Source: Kribbella sindirgiensis
GTDB taxonomy: Bacteria > Actinomycetota > Actinomycetes > Propionibacteriales > Kribbellaceae
DNA: 64,000 bases
Assembly: GCF_004331435.1 (NCBI RefSeq)
Contig: NZ_SJKA01000001.1
Span: 558,001-622,000, forward strand
Reading direction: 5' to 3'
Shown: one piece after another, positions 42,085 through 50,300 of the stretch
Numbering within the stretch: position 1 is the stretch's first letter
How the letters are laid out: every line of letters begins with the position of its first letter
Translations under genes and position numbers: made by a program
Notes under the pieces: model-generated
Told to the model about the DNA's origin: nothing
Database searches by the model: none
What the model saw: the letters and a program-made list of their open reading frames with translations, nothing else

Positions 42085-43539
42085 CTACGGCAGGAGTTCT
42101 GGGGTCAGGTTTGGGTCGGCCATGTCCGGGTCGAAGGGGAAGAGGGGGCGGAGTACGCCGTGGTGGCCCAGGCGGAGGAGGTCCTGGTCCACGCCGCCGG
42201 GGGTGAGGGCGAGGAGCCAGTCGGCGGCGAGGTTGTAGAGCTCTGGTTCCAGGTAGCCGATCTTGACGATGACCAGGTCGGTGGTTGCCGGGTCCAGGCC
42301 GAGGAGGGTGAAGTCGGCGAGGTGGTGGTACGGCTTGCGGCGGGTGGTGAGGATCGAGTGCAGGCCGCCGACCTGGACGACCGCGACGGTGCCACCAACG
42401 GGATCTTGGGAGATCGAGAACACGGTGCCGGACAGTGCGACCGGTCCGGCCGGACCGGAGTCGACCTTGCCGCCGGCGGTGACCTCTACCGGGTTCCCGA
42501 CGCCGGCCGCGACACAGGCGGCGACCGCCTCGGCGTCGGCGATGCTGGCGTGGATCGCCGTCGCCTTACCGGCCGTCAACTCCTCGATCGTCAGCAGCTG
42601 ACCAAGAGTCCACGACGTGTCGCCCGCACCACCGGCGGTCGGGTTGTCACCGGAGTCGCTGATCAGGAACGGGCGGGCCGTGCTGGCGAGCCCGGCCGTG
42701 ACGCATTCCTGCAGCGTCCCGGTCGGCGCCACGAACGCGAACCCGTCGCGAGCATCCCAGTACGCTTTCGCCAACTCAGCGGCGCGCTCGGTGATCAACG
42801 CGTGGTCGTCGCCCGTGACAACCACCGCAGCACGACACCGCGGCTCATCAGCCCACGCATACCCAACCCAGACAGCGGCATCCAGTACGCCGGGCTCATC
42901 CGCGATCTCGCCCACGCGCCGATAGATCGACTTGGCCGGCTCGAGTCGCGTCGACGTCTTCTCGCCCGGCAGCAGCACCGGCACCTGGATCCACGCCTTC
43001 CCCGGCTTCCCGAGTCCGGCCCGCAGCCGCTCCACCAGGTTCCGCAGTGCCCGCTCGCGGCTCTCCATCGCGTCCTCGTGCGGCGCCATCCGGTAGCAGG
43101 TGATCAGATCGACGGCCGTACCGAGTTCGCGGGACACGTTGCCGTGCAGGTCCATCGACGCGGACACGAGGACGTCCGGACCGAGCACGGACCGGATCCG
43201 CGTGGCCAGGTCGGCCTCCGCGTCCTGCCTCCCGACGACGCTCATCGCGCCGTGGATGTCGAAGAACAGCCCGTCCAGCGGGCCGGCGTCCTCGAGGCGC
43301 GTGATGATCTCCGCGGAGAGTTCGTCATACACCTCCGGCAGCACGGCGCCGCCCGGAAGGGACCGCGCGTGCAGCAGCGGGACCCACTCGATGCCTTGCG
43401 CCCAGTCCTTGCCGAGGAAGTCGTACCGCTCCAGCAGGTGGTCACCACGCCGTACGTCGAAATCGGCCAGGCCGGCCCGGTGAGGCGAGAACGTGCTGGA
43501 CTCGATGGCGATCCCGGCAATGCCGATCCGAAGGTTCAT
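42085..43539 (-). CDS. M81-family metallopeptidase (MlrC-like)
   Basis: The 484-residue MlrC-type zinc hydrolase belongs to the family first known from microcystin degradation but widespread in actinobacteria. N-terminal DUF1485-type sequence is RIGIAGIAIESSTFSPHRAG; metal-binding motifs FFDIHGAMS (about 93-101) and SMDLHGNVS (about 132-140) are present. The C-terminal MlrC region contains LISDSGDNPTAGGAGD. The ATG at 43539 follows the family start. It lies downstream of the LacI gene in the same direction, so one transcript is possible. Confidence 0.9.
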   Translation of the reverse strand: MNLRIGIAGIAIESSTFSPHRAGLADFDVRRGDHLLERYDFLGKDWAQGIEWVPLLHARSLPGGAVLPEVYDELSAEIITRLEDAGPLDGLFFDIHGAMSVVGRQDAEADLATRIRSVLGPDVLVSASMDLHGNVSRELGTAVDLITCYRMAPHEDAMESRERALRNLVERLRAGLGKPGKAWIQVPVLLPGEKTSTRLEPAKSIYRRVGEIADEPGVLDAAVWVGYAWADEPRCRAAVVVTGDDHALITERAAELAKAYWDARDGFAFVAPTGTLQECVTAGLASTARPFLISDSGDNPTAGGAGDTSWTLGQLLTIEELTAGKATAIHASIADAEAVAACVAAGVGNPVEVTAGGKVDSGPAGPVALSGTVFSISQDPVGGTVAVVQVGGLHSILTTRRKPYHHLADFTLLGLDPATTDLVIVKIGYLEPELYNLAADWLLALTPGGVDQDLLRLGHHGVLRPLFPFDPDMADPNLTPELLP

Positions 43540-43578
43540 GCCCAAAACTTGCCACAACCGAGCCCTTTCGCGCATCGA

Positions 43579-44601
43579 CTAACCGCCGATTGTGGACACT
43601 CCGGTCGATCCGCGGACGACGAGCTCGGTCGCCAGCTCGACGTGCAGCGCCTCGACCTCGTGGCGCTCCAGCAACCGGATCAGCAGGCTGACGGCCATCC
43701 GGCCCATCTCCTGCAACGGTTGCCGGACGGTGGTCAGCTGCGGTGTCGTCGCGCGGGCGAGATCGAGGTCGTCGAAGCCGGCGATCGAGAGGTCCCGCGG
43801 GACCGAGAGCCCGCGTTCGGCCGCGGCCTGCAGCGCGCCGATCGCGGCCTTGTCGTTGAACGCGACCAGCGCGGTCGGCCGGGGAACGAGGTCGAGCAGC
43901 TCGCCGGCGGCCCGGTACCCGTGCTGCGTGGTCGGCTGGTCGTGCCGAACGAGCGCCGGGTCGGGGAGGATGCCGACGTCCGCGAGCGCCGCCGAATGGC
44001 CGCTCAGCCGCGCGTCGGCGGCCAGCCACTCGCGCGGCCCCGCAATCACGCCGATCCGGGTGTGCCCGAGTCCCGTCAGGTACGCCGTGAGTTGCCGGGC
44101 GCCGGAGTGGTGAGCCGCGGACACGGACGGGATGTCGCGAGGCAGCGCCGTCCGCGGATCGACGACGACGAACGGGAACCGTCGCGAACTCAGCCGGACC
44201 AGGTCCTCGCTCGGCTCCGGCGGAAGGATCAGGATCGCCCCGCCGATCCCCCGCCGGGAGGCCAGGCTCGCGAGCGCCGGATCCTGCTGCGTGGCCTCGC
44301 CGGCGTTGAGGATCACCTGCCGGCCATGCCGGTCCAGAGCCTCGGCGATCGACGAAACGATCAGGCCGAAGTAGTCGGTGAGCACGTACGGGCAGCGGAC
44401 GTAGACGGCGCCCTCGACGGGCTTCGGCGTACCGCCCCGCGGCACGGGCCCGGGCAGCCCGAGCTCCTCGATCGCCTGCTCCACCAGCCGTCGAGTCTCC
44501 GGCGCGATGCCGCCGAGCTGGTTGACCACGCGGGACACGGTCGCGAGCGACACCCCGGCCGCAGCCGCGACGTCGCGCATCGTCGCTCTAGCGCGCGGCA
44601 T
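43579..44601 (-). CDS. LacI-family transcriptional regulator
   Basis: This 340-residue repressor has an N-terminal HTH TMRDVAAAAGVSLATVSRVVNQLGG (7-31) and hinge, followed by a periplasmic-binding-protein-like sugar-sensing domain (about 62-335). It is divergent from the GH30 glycosidase gene and just upstream of the M81 peptidase gene. It probably represses the secreted glycosidase and itself through sites near 44601-44622. Confidence 0.9.
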   Translation of the reverse strand: MPRARATMRDVAAAAGVSLATVSRVVNQLGGIAPETRRLVEQAIEELGLPGPVPRGGTPKPVEGAVYVRCPYVLTDYFGLIVSSIAEALDRHGRQVILNAGEATQQDPALASLASRRGIGGAILILPPEPSEDLVRLSSRRFPFVVVDPRTALPRDIPSVSAAHHSGARQLTAYLTGLGHTRIGVIAGPREWLAADARLSGHSAALADVGILPDPALVRHDQPTTQHGYRAAGELLDLVPRPTALVAFNDKAAIGALQAAAERGLSVPRDLSIAGFDDLDLARATTPQLTTVRQPLQEMGRMAVSLLIRLLERHEVEALHVELATELVVRGSTGVSTIGG

Positions 44602-44622
44602 TTGTTACATCGCTTTGTTTCA
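44601..44622. promoter_or_regulatory. Direct repeats in the LacI/GH30 divergent region
   Basis: TTTGTTACA (44601-44609) and TTTGTTTCA (44614-44622) are repeated with a 13-nt period next to the LacI start codon. The AT-rich repeats stand out in this GC-rich gap and are candidate regulator or promoter sequence. LacI proteins usually prefer palindromes, so the assignment is weak. Confidence 0.35.
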
Positions 44623-44714
44623 CGCTCAGCACTCTAGACCCGCGCTCCCAGACCTTGACAGTGCTCGATCACGGGCGTGTCCTGAGGCCGTTTGTTTCGT
44701 CCCTGAGGAGTGCG

Positions 44715-46610
44715 ATGAGAACACCCGCCTTCGGCGCCGCCCTTGCTCTCACGGTGGCGTCACTCACCGGACCTGCCCAGGCCCATCCCCCGACGACCCA
44801 GGTCGATGTCTGGGTCACCACGCCCGACCGCGCCGAACTGCTCCACGAACGCGCGCCGGTCTCGTTCCACCGCGGCGCGAGCGAGCGGACCACGATCACG
44901 GTCGACCCGCGGACGACGTACCAGACCATGGACGGCTTCGGCGCCTCGATCACCGACTCGTCCGCGAGCGTGCTGTACCGCCTCAGTCCGGCCGACCGCG
45001 AGCAGACGCTGCGCAAGCTGTTCGACCCGCGGGCCGGTATCGGCGTCAGCTTCCTGCGGCAGCCGGTCGGCTCGTCCGACTTCACGGCCGCGGCCGAGCA
45101 CTACACGTACGACGACGTACCCGCCGGCCAGACCGACTTCGGCCTCAAGCGGTTCAGCATCGCCCATGACGAACAGCAGGTCCTGCCGCTGCTTCGGCGC
45201 GCCAAACAGCTCAACCCGGCGCTCAAGGTGATGGCGACGCCGTGGAGCCCGCCGGCGTGGATGAAGACCGGCGACTCGCTCGTCGGCGGCCGGCTGAAGG
45301 ACGACCCCAAGGTGTACGACGCGTACGCGCGCTACCTGGTGAAGTTCGTCCAGGCCTACACGCGAGCCGGCGTACCGGTCGACTTCCTCTCCATCCAGAA
45401 CGAGCCGCAGAACCGCAAGCCGAGCGCGTACCCAGGCACAGACCTGCCGGTTCGTCAGGAAGCAGCAGTGATCACCGCCCTGGGTCCACTGCTGCAGAAG
45501 GCGAGTCCACGGACGAAGATCCTTGGCTACGACCACAACTGGACCACGCACCCCGGTGACATCGCCTCCACCCCGCCTGGTGAGGACCCGGAGACCGACT
45601 ACCCGTACAAACTGCTGCAGACGTCGGCGGCGAAGTGGATCGCCGGTACGGCGTACCACTGCTACTCCGGCGACCCGTCCAAGCAGACCGATCTGCACAA
45701 TGCGTTCCCGTCGAAGGGCATCTGGTTCACCGAATGCTCCGGCTCGCACGGGCCGAACGACACCCCGCCGCAGATCTTCCGCGGCACGCTCACCTGGCAC
45801 GCGCGCACGTTGATGCTCGGTACGACGCGCAACTGGGCGAAGTCGGTCGTCAACTGGAACATCGCGCTCGACTCGACCGGCGGCCCGCATCTCGGCGGCT
45901 GCGACACCTGCACCGGCCTGGTCACCCTGCAGCCGGACGGTTCCGTGTCGACGGACGCGGAGTACTACACGATCGGCCACCTGTCGAAGTTCGTGAAGCC
46001 GGGCGCGGTACGGATCGGGAGTACGTCGTACGGGACGACCGGATGGAACGGGCAACTGATGTCGGCCGCGTTCCGCAATCCCGACGGGACGACGGCGCTC
46101 CTGGTGCACAACGAGAACGACGAGCCGCGGTCGTTCGCGGTGGCGGTCGGGGACCGGTCCTTCGAGTACGAGCTGCCGGGCGGGTCGATTGCGACGTACA
46201 CCTGGGGAAGGACGTCGGCCGACGTGCCGCGCGAGCTCCCGCTCGAGAGCGCGACGGCGAGCGTGAACGGCGCCGATGCCGGGATGCTGGTCGACGCGGA
46301 CGGGTCGACCGTGTGGCAGAGCAAGGCGCCGCAGGCCCCCGGTCAGTGGGTGCAGGTCGACCTTGTCAAGGCGCAGACGTTCCGGCAGGTCGCGCTGGAC
46401 AGCGGCGGGAACATCGGCGACCACGCGCACGGCCAATCGGTTGCTGTCAGCAACGACGGGAGCAGTTGGCGGACGGTTGCCGGCGGTACGTCGAACAGCC
46501 AGTTGACGACGATCGATCTCCCGCCGACGCGGGCGCGCTACGTCCGGATCACGCAGACCGGTACCGCCGGCAACTGGTGGAGCCTGACCGACGTGCGCCT
46601 CTACCGCTGA
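44715..46610 (+). CDS. Secreted GH30 glycosidase with C-terminal F5/8 type C carbohydrate-binding domain
   Basis: The 631-residue exported enzyme has a signal peptide at 1-23 (cleavage near AQA-HP) and a GH30 (beta-glucosylceramidase-like) (beta/alpha)8 catalytic domain, about 55-400. FGASITDSSASVL, TPWSPPAWMK, acid/base E230 in IQNEP and nucleophile E340 in WFTECSG are visible. A beta domain to about 480 precedes an F5/8 type C (CBM32-like) module (about 490-631; DGSTVWQSKAPQAPGQWVQVDL). GAGGAG lies 5 nt before the ATG. It probably cleaves beta-linked glucan or related glycans outside the cell. Confidence 0.92.
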   Translation: MRTPAFGAALALTVASLTGPAQAHPPTTQVDVWVTTPDRAELLHERAPVSFHRGASERTTITVDPRTTYQTMDGFGASITDSSASVLYRLSPADREQTLRKLFDPRAGIGVSFLRQPVGSSDFTAAAEHYTYDDVPAGQTDFGLKRFSIAHDEQQVLPLLRRAKQLNPALKVMATPWSPPAWMKTGDSLVGGRLKDDPKVYDAYARYLVKFVQAYTRAGVPVDFLSIQNEPQNRKPSAYPGTDLPVRQEAAVITALGPLLQKASPRTKILGYDHNWTTHPGDIASTPPGEDPETDYPYKLLQTSAAKWIAGTAYHCYSGDPSKQTDLHNAFPSKGIWFTECSGSHGPNDTPPQIFRGTLTWHARTLMLGTTRNWAKSVVNWNIALDSTGGPHLGGCDTCTGLVTLQPDGSVSTDAEYYTIGHLSKFVKPGAVRIGSTSYGTTGWNGQLMSAAFRNPDGTTALLVHNENDEPRSFAVAVGDRSFEYELPGGSIATYTWGRTSADVPRELPLESATASVNGADAGMLVDADGSTVWQSKAPQAPGQWVQVDLVKAQTFRQVALDSGGNIGDHAHGQSVAVSNDGSSWRTVAGGTSNSQLTTIDLPPTRARYVRITQTGTAGNWWSLTDVRLYR

Positions 46611-46735
46611 GCCTCGATCCAGCGCGCTGTCCCGTACTCCGGCGGCGATCTGCTGCAACGTCCTCACTCGCACATCAGACCACGGAGAGGAAACGGAAAC
46701 AGGAGCGTCATGCCAGGTTGCTACCGTCCGATGCC

Positions 46736-47185
46736 ATGGTGATCGAGGGTGTGGAACTGCGACCGGCACCGCCGACCGACGCGGAGGTGCTGACGCTGAC
46801 CACCGCGCAACAGGCCGAGCTGGCGGCGATGTACGGCGCGGACCAGCCGCTGGTCGCTCTGCATCCGGACATCGCGTTCACGCTACTGACGCTGAACGGA
46901 AGATCGGTCGGCTGCGTCGGACTCCAGCCCGTCGCGCCCGGTCTCGGCGAGATCAAGCGGATGTACGTCGTGCCGTCCGCCCGCGGCTGGGGCCTGTCCC
47001 GGATGCTTCTCGAGGTCGTCGAGGCGCAGGCCCGGGCAGCAGGACTCACCAGACTCCGCCTAGAGACCGGCACCAAGCAGGTCGAGGCAATCGCCCTCTA
47101 CACGAACCACGGCTACCACCCAACCCCGCCGTACCCGCCGTTCGAGAACGAGGCCGCCTCCCTCTGCTACGCCAAGGACCTCTAG
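46736..47185 (+). CDS. GNAT-family N-acetyltransferase
   Basis: The 149-residue acetyltransferase has motif A reading GEIKRMYVVPSARGWGLSRMLLEVVEAQARAAG (about 75-107) and RLRLETGTKQVEAIALYTNHGYHPTPPYP, typical of this subfamily (motif B). The ATG at 46736 is in frame; the earlier ATG at 46731 is not. The substrate is unknown. Confidence 0.87.
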   Translation: MVIEGVELRPAPPTDAEVLTLTTAQQAELAAMYGADQPLVALHPDIAFTLLTLNGRSVGCVGLQPVAPGLGEIKRMYVVPSARGWGLSRMLLEVVEAQARAAGLTRLRLETGTKQVEAIALYTNHGYHPTPPYPPFENEAASLCYAKDL

Positions 47186-47228
47186 GTCCTGGCGGCCGGC
47201 GCTCCAGTCCGAACTGCGGGGCCGTGCG

Positions 47229-47286
47229 ACAGGTTCTGGTGGGCTTACACCTGATATTCCCTGTTCCCAGCAACCGGAACGTGTCA
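47229..47286 (+). repeat. 58-nt hairpin repeat, copy C
   Basis: The terminal stem GACAGGTTCTGGT pairs with ACCGGAACGTGTC, 11 of 13 positions. The GTTC/GAAC pair differs from copies A and B but remains complementary. The core is ACCTGATATTCCCTGTTCCCAG. Confidence 0.75.
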
Positions 47287-47410
47287 GTTCCCCCGGCAAC
47301 CGGCCGACCTCGCTCACCAGTAGCTGCATTCCGCCGAACCGGCAGCACAAATCCTCCCCGTTCACAGACGACCGGGGCACCCGGTGACTCCCGGATGGCG
47401 CGGCTGGTGG

Positions 47411-48028
47411 CTATTGCGGCAGGTTCAGCACCAGGTCTTCGCCTTCGCGGTGGAAGCCCAGGTTCTTGAGGTACGGCGTGGAGTCGCGCATCCGGGGCGG
47501 GGCGATGACCTGGTGGAAGCCCTGGTCGGTGAAGACGTCGCTACGGCGGTAGACGAACTCGCCCGGGGTGAAGTCGCGGTACTTCGGCACCACGTAGTCG
47601 AGGTCGATCTGAGCTCGGCCGGTGCCCGCGTCGTGGGCGAGGACGACGCCGACGGTGCGGTCGCCGTGCTGGACGAGGAACGCGTACGGACTCGCGGCGA
47701 GCGTGAACCCGGGGTTGAACCGGGTGATGTCCTTCTGGTGCCGCTGCAGGACGTAACCGAGGTACGCGTCCGCCGAGTTCACCGGCAGCACCTGGTACTC
47801 CGCGTCGTCGTGCCGGTGCCGGAGCAGCCGCCAGAGATGGACGACGTTGATGACCGCGAGGACCGCGTTCATACCGACCATCGGCCAGACGCCGACGACC
47901 GCGTTGAACCCGACCAGGATCACGCAGCCGATCAGGTTCAGGGCCCGCAACCGCAGGATGCGGGTCTGCAGCAACGACCACACGACCAGCGCGGATCCGC
48001 CCCACCCGATGATGCTCCAAACGTCCAC
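47411..48028 (-). CDS. Membrane protein with YgjV-like helices and a GNAT-like C-terminal region
   Basis: This 205-residue protein has three predicted membrane helices in the first 70 residues (IIGWGGSALVVWSLL, LNLIGCVILVGFNAVVGVW, VGMNAVLAVINVVHLWRLL), resembling YgjV-type inner-membrane proteins. A soluble half (about 80-205; DLDYVVPKYRDFTPGEFVYRRSD, then YLKNLGFHREGE) is suggestive of an acyltransferase-like fold. The function is unknown. It is divergent from the aminotransferase gene with almost no spacer. Confidence 0.72.
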   Translation of the reverse strand: MDVWSIIGWGGSALVVWSLLQTRILRLRALNLIGCVILVGFNAVVGVWPMVGMNAVLAVINVVHLWRLLRHRHDDAEYQVLPVNSADAYLGYVLQRHQKDITRFNPGFTLAASPYAFLVQHGDRTVGVVLAHDAGTGRAQIDLDYVVPKYRDFTPGEFVYRRSDVFTDQGFHQVIAPPRMRDSTPYLKNLGFHREGEDLVLNLPQ

Positions 48029-48046
48029 ACCGCGAGACTAGTGCGG

Positions 48047-48841
48047 GTGAGCGATTTCTTGCTGCTGGACGGCGCCCCGTTGCCGATGGTCGACCCGATG
48101 GTGCTGCGAGCAACGTCGTACGGTCACTTCACCTCGATGCAGGTGCGTGACGGTCAGGTCGACGGGCTGGACCTGCACTTCGAGCGGCTGGACCGCAGCA
48201 CGCGGGAGGTCTTCGGCCGGCCGCTCCCCGAGGACCGCGTCCACGCCGACCTGCGCGCGGCCCTCGACCAGGCCGGCTCCGGCGATCTCTCGATCCGCGT
48301 GAACGTCTTCGCCGACGACGAACTCCACCTACTGACGCGGGTGGGCCCGCCTGTGGCTCCCGGCACCCGTCCGCTTCGTCTGCTCGCCTACGAGCACGAA
48401 CGCGCCGTACCGCACCTCAAGCACACCGGCACGTTCGACCTCACGTACTACGCCCGCGCCGCCGAACAGGCCGGGTACGACGACGCCGTCTTCCACACCG
48501 CAACCGGCGAACTCTCCGAAGCCTCCATCTGGAACCTCTGCTTCGCCCGCGGCACCCACCTCGTCTTCCCGTCGGCGCCGGCACTCCCCGGCATCCGCCA
48601 GCAGACCCTCCAGCGCGGCCTGGACGACTACACGACCACCCCGGTCCCGCTCGCCGGCCTGAAGACGTACGACGCCGCGTATCTCACCAACTCGATCGAC
48701 CCGGCGCTGCCCGTCGCCTCGATCACCACCAAGGACGGCACCACGACGTACGAGCCACACCCGGCCTCGGCTGCTGTCCTCGCGAAGGCCTACGCGGCCG
48801 TGCCCGCCCAGCCGATCAGGAGCGCTGAGACCACCAGTTGA
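48047..48841 (+). CDS. Aminotransferase class IV family protein
   Basis: The 264-residue PLP-fold type IV enzyme (branched-chain aminotransferase / aminodeoxychorismate lyase-like) has VLRATSYGHFTSMQVRDGQVDGLDLHFERL, the catalytic-Lys region LKHTGTFDLTYYARAAEQAGYDDAVF and TGELSEASIWNLCF near the PLP phosphate site. GTG 48047 is used; GTG 48041 is also in frame. Either leaves a tiny spacer to the divergent membrane-protein gene. The 3' end overlaps the CCA-transferase gene by 26 nt. The precise reaction is unknown. Confidence 0.87.
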   Translation: MSDFLLLDGAPLPMVDPMVLRATSYGHFTSMQVRDGQVDGLDLHFERLDRSTREVFGRPLPEDRVHADLRAALDQAGSGDLSIRVNVFADDELHLLTRVGPPVAPGTRPLRLLAYEHERAVPHLKHTGTFDLTYYARAAEQAGYDDAVFHTATGELSEASIWNLCFARGTHLVFPSAPALPGIRQQTLQRGLDDYTTTPVPLAGLKTYDAAYLTNSIDPALPVASITTKDGTTTYEPHPASAAVLAKAYAAVPAQPIRSAETTS

Positions 48842-50276
48842 GGAGTTCTTCGCGGGCTCGGTCTTCGCCGAGGGGGCCCTGGTCGAGGCGCAGTTCCATC
48901 AGGAACTTGTAGGCCTCGCCGACCTCGCGGCCGGGTCCGATGGCGAGGATCTGCATGATCTGGTTGCCGTCGAGGTCGGGGCGGAGGGCGTCCAGTTCCT
49001 CTTGTTCCTGGAGGCGCTCGATGCGGGTTTCCAGGTCGTCGTACGCGGCGCGGAGGGAGTCGGCCTTGCGGCGGTTGCGGGTGGTGCAGTCGGCGCGGGT
49101 CAGGATGTGCAGCCGCTCGAGCTGGTCGCCGGCGTCGCGGACGTAGCGGCGTACGGCGGAGTCCGTCCACTCGCCGTCGCCGTACCCGTGGAAGCGCAGG
49201 TGCAGCTCGATCAGCTTGCTGACCTGCTCGATCTGCTCGTTGCTGAACCGCAGCGCCTTCATCCGCTTCCGGGCCAGTTTCGCCCCGACCACGTCGTGGT
49301 GGTGGAACGTCACCTTCCGCGCGCCCTCGAACTTCAGCGTCTTCGGTTTCCCGATGTCGTGGATCAGCGCCGCGAACCGAACGACGAAATCGGGCGTCTC
49401 CACCGATAGCCGCGATTCCAGATCGATGGCCTGATCGAGGACGGTGAGTGAGTGCTCGTACACATCCTTGTGCCGATGGTGCTCGTCCTTCATCAGCCGC
49501 AGCGCCGGCAGTTCGGGCAGCACGTGCTCGGCCAGCCCGGTCGAGACCAGCAGGTCGAGCCCGATCCGCGGGTGGTCCGCGCAGATCAGCTTCTCCAGTT
49601 CGTCGCGGACCCGCTCGGCGGACACGATCGTGATCCGGTCGGCCATCGCGGTCATCGCCGTCACCACCGCCGGGTCGGGCGTGAACCCGAGCTGCGCCGC
49701 GAACCGGGCCGCCCGCATCATCCGCAACGGGTCGTCCGAGAACGAGTCCTCCGGCGTACCGGGGGTCCGGATCCGCTGGTGCGCGACATCCTCCATCCCG
49801 CCGTGCGGGTCGACGAACTGCCGCGACGGCAGCCGGACCGCCATCGCGTTCATCGCGAAGTCCCGGCGCGCCAGATCCCCCTCGAGGCTGTCGCCGTACG
49901 ACACCTCCGGTTTGCGCGAGGTGGGATCGTAGGTCTCCGATCTGTACGTCGTGACTTCCAGGACCCACTCGCCCTTCCGGGAACCGATGGTGCCGAACGC
50001 CTTGCCGATGTCCCAGACATGGTCCGCCCAGCCGGACAGCAACCGCTCGATCACGTCCGGGTGCGCTGACGTGGTGAAGTCCAGATCCTTGCTCCCCCGG
50101 CCGAGGAGAATGTCCCGGACAGGACCACCGACCAGGGCGATCTCGTGGCCTGCGTCGGCGAACCGGTGGCCCAGTTCGTCGACCACTGGAGCGAGTTCCA
50201 GCAGGGCCTGGACGGCGCGCCGCTGTGCGGCGGGCAACGATCCGGCGGAGGCTGACTGGTCGGCAAAGGGTGACAC
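48816..50276 (-). CDS. cca: CCA tRNA nucleotidyltransferase
   Basis: This 486-residue class II nucleotidyltransferase adds or repairs the 3' CCA of tRNA. The catalytic head has LVGGPVRDILLGRGSKDLDFTTSA (about 48-71) with the GG and DxD motifs. Motif RRDFAMNAMAVRL, the amino-acid-like template block EDSFSDDPLRMMRAARFAAQLGF and an HD-like domain (FAALIHDIGKPKTLKFEG) follow. This HD-containing form is the actinobacterial subtype, encoded divergently from the DUF6049-murJ-sigM block as in other actinobacteria. Confidence 0.96.
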   Translation of the reverse strand: MSPFADQSASAGSLPAAQRRAVQALLELAPVVDELGHRFADAGHEIALVGGPVRDILLGRGSKDLDFTTSAHPDVIERLLSGWADHVWDIGKAFGTIGSRKGEWVLEVTTYRSETYDPTSRKPEVSYGDSLEGDLARRDFAMNAMAVRLPSRQFVDPHGGMEDVAHQRIRTPGTPEDSFSDDPLRMMRAARFAAQLGFTPDPAVVTAMTAMADRITIVSAERVRDELEKLICADHPRIGLDLLVSTGLAEHVLPELPALRLMKDEHHRHKDVYEHSLTVLDQAIDLESRLSVETPDFVVRFAALIHDIGKPKTLKFEGARKVTFHHHDVVGAKLARKRMKALRFSNEQIEQVSKLIELHLRFHGYGDGEWTDSAVRRYVRDAGDQLERLHILTRADCTTRNRRKADSLRAAYDDLETRIERLQEQEELDALRPDLDGNQIMQILAIGPGREVGEAYKFLMELRLDQGPLGEDRAREELLNWWSQRS

Positions 50277-50300
50277 GGGGAACTAGGTTACGGTGACGGC

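Noticed and set aside
42160..44637. 825-codon plus-strand frame across the M81 peptidase and LacI genes
   Set aside because: It is antisense to two well-supported genes and reads as charged low-complexity sequence typical of GC-rich shadow frames.
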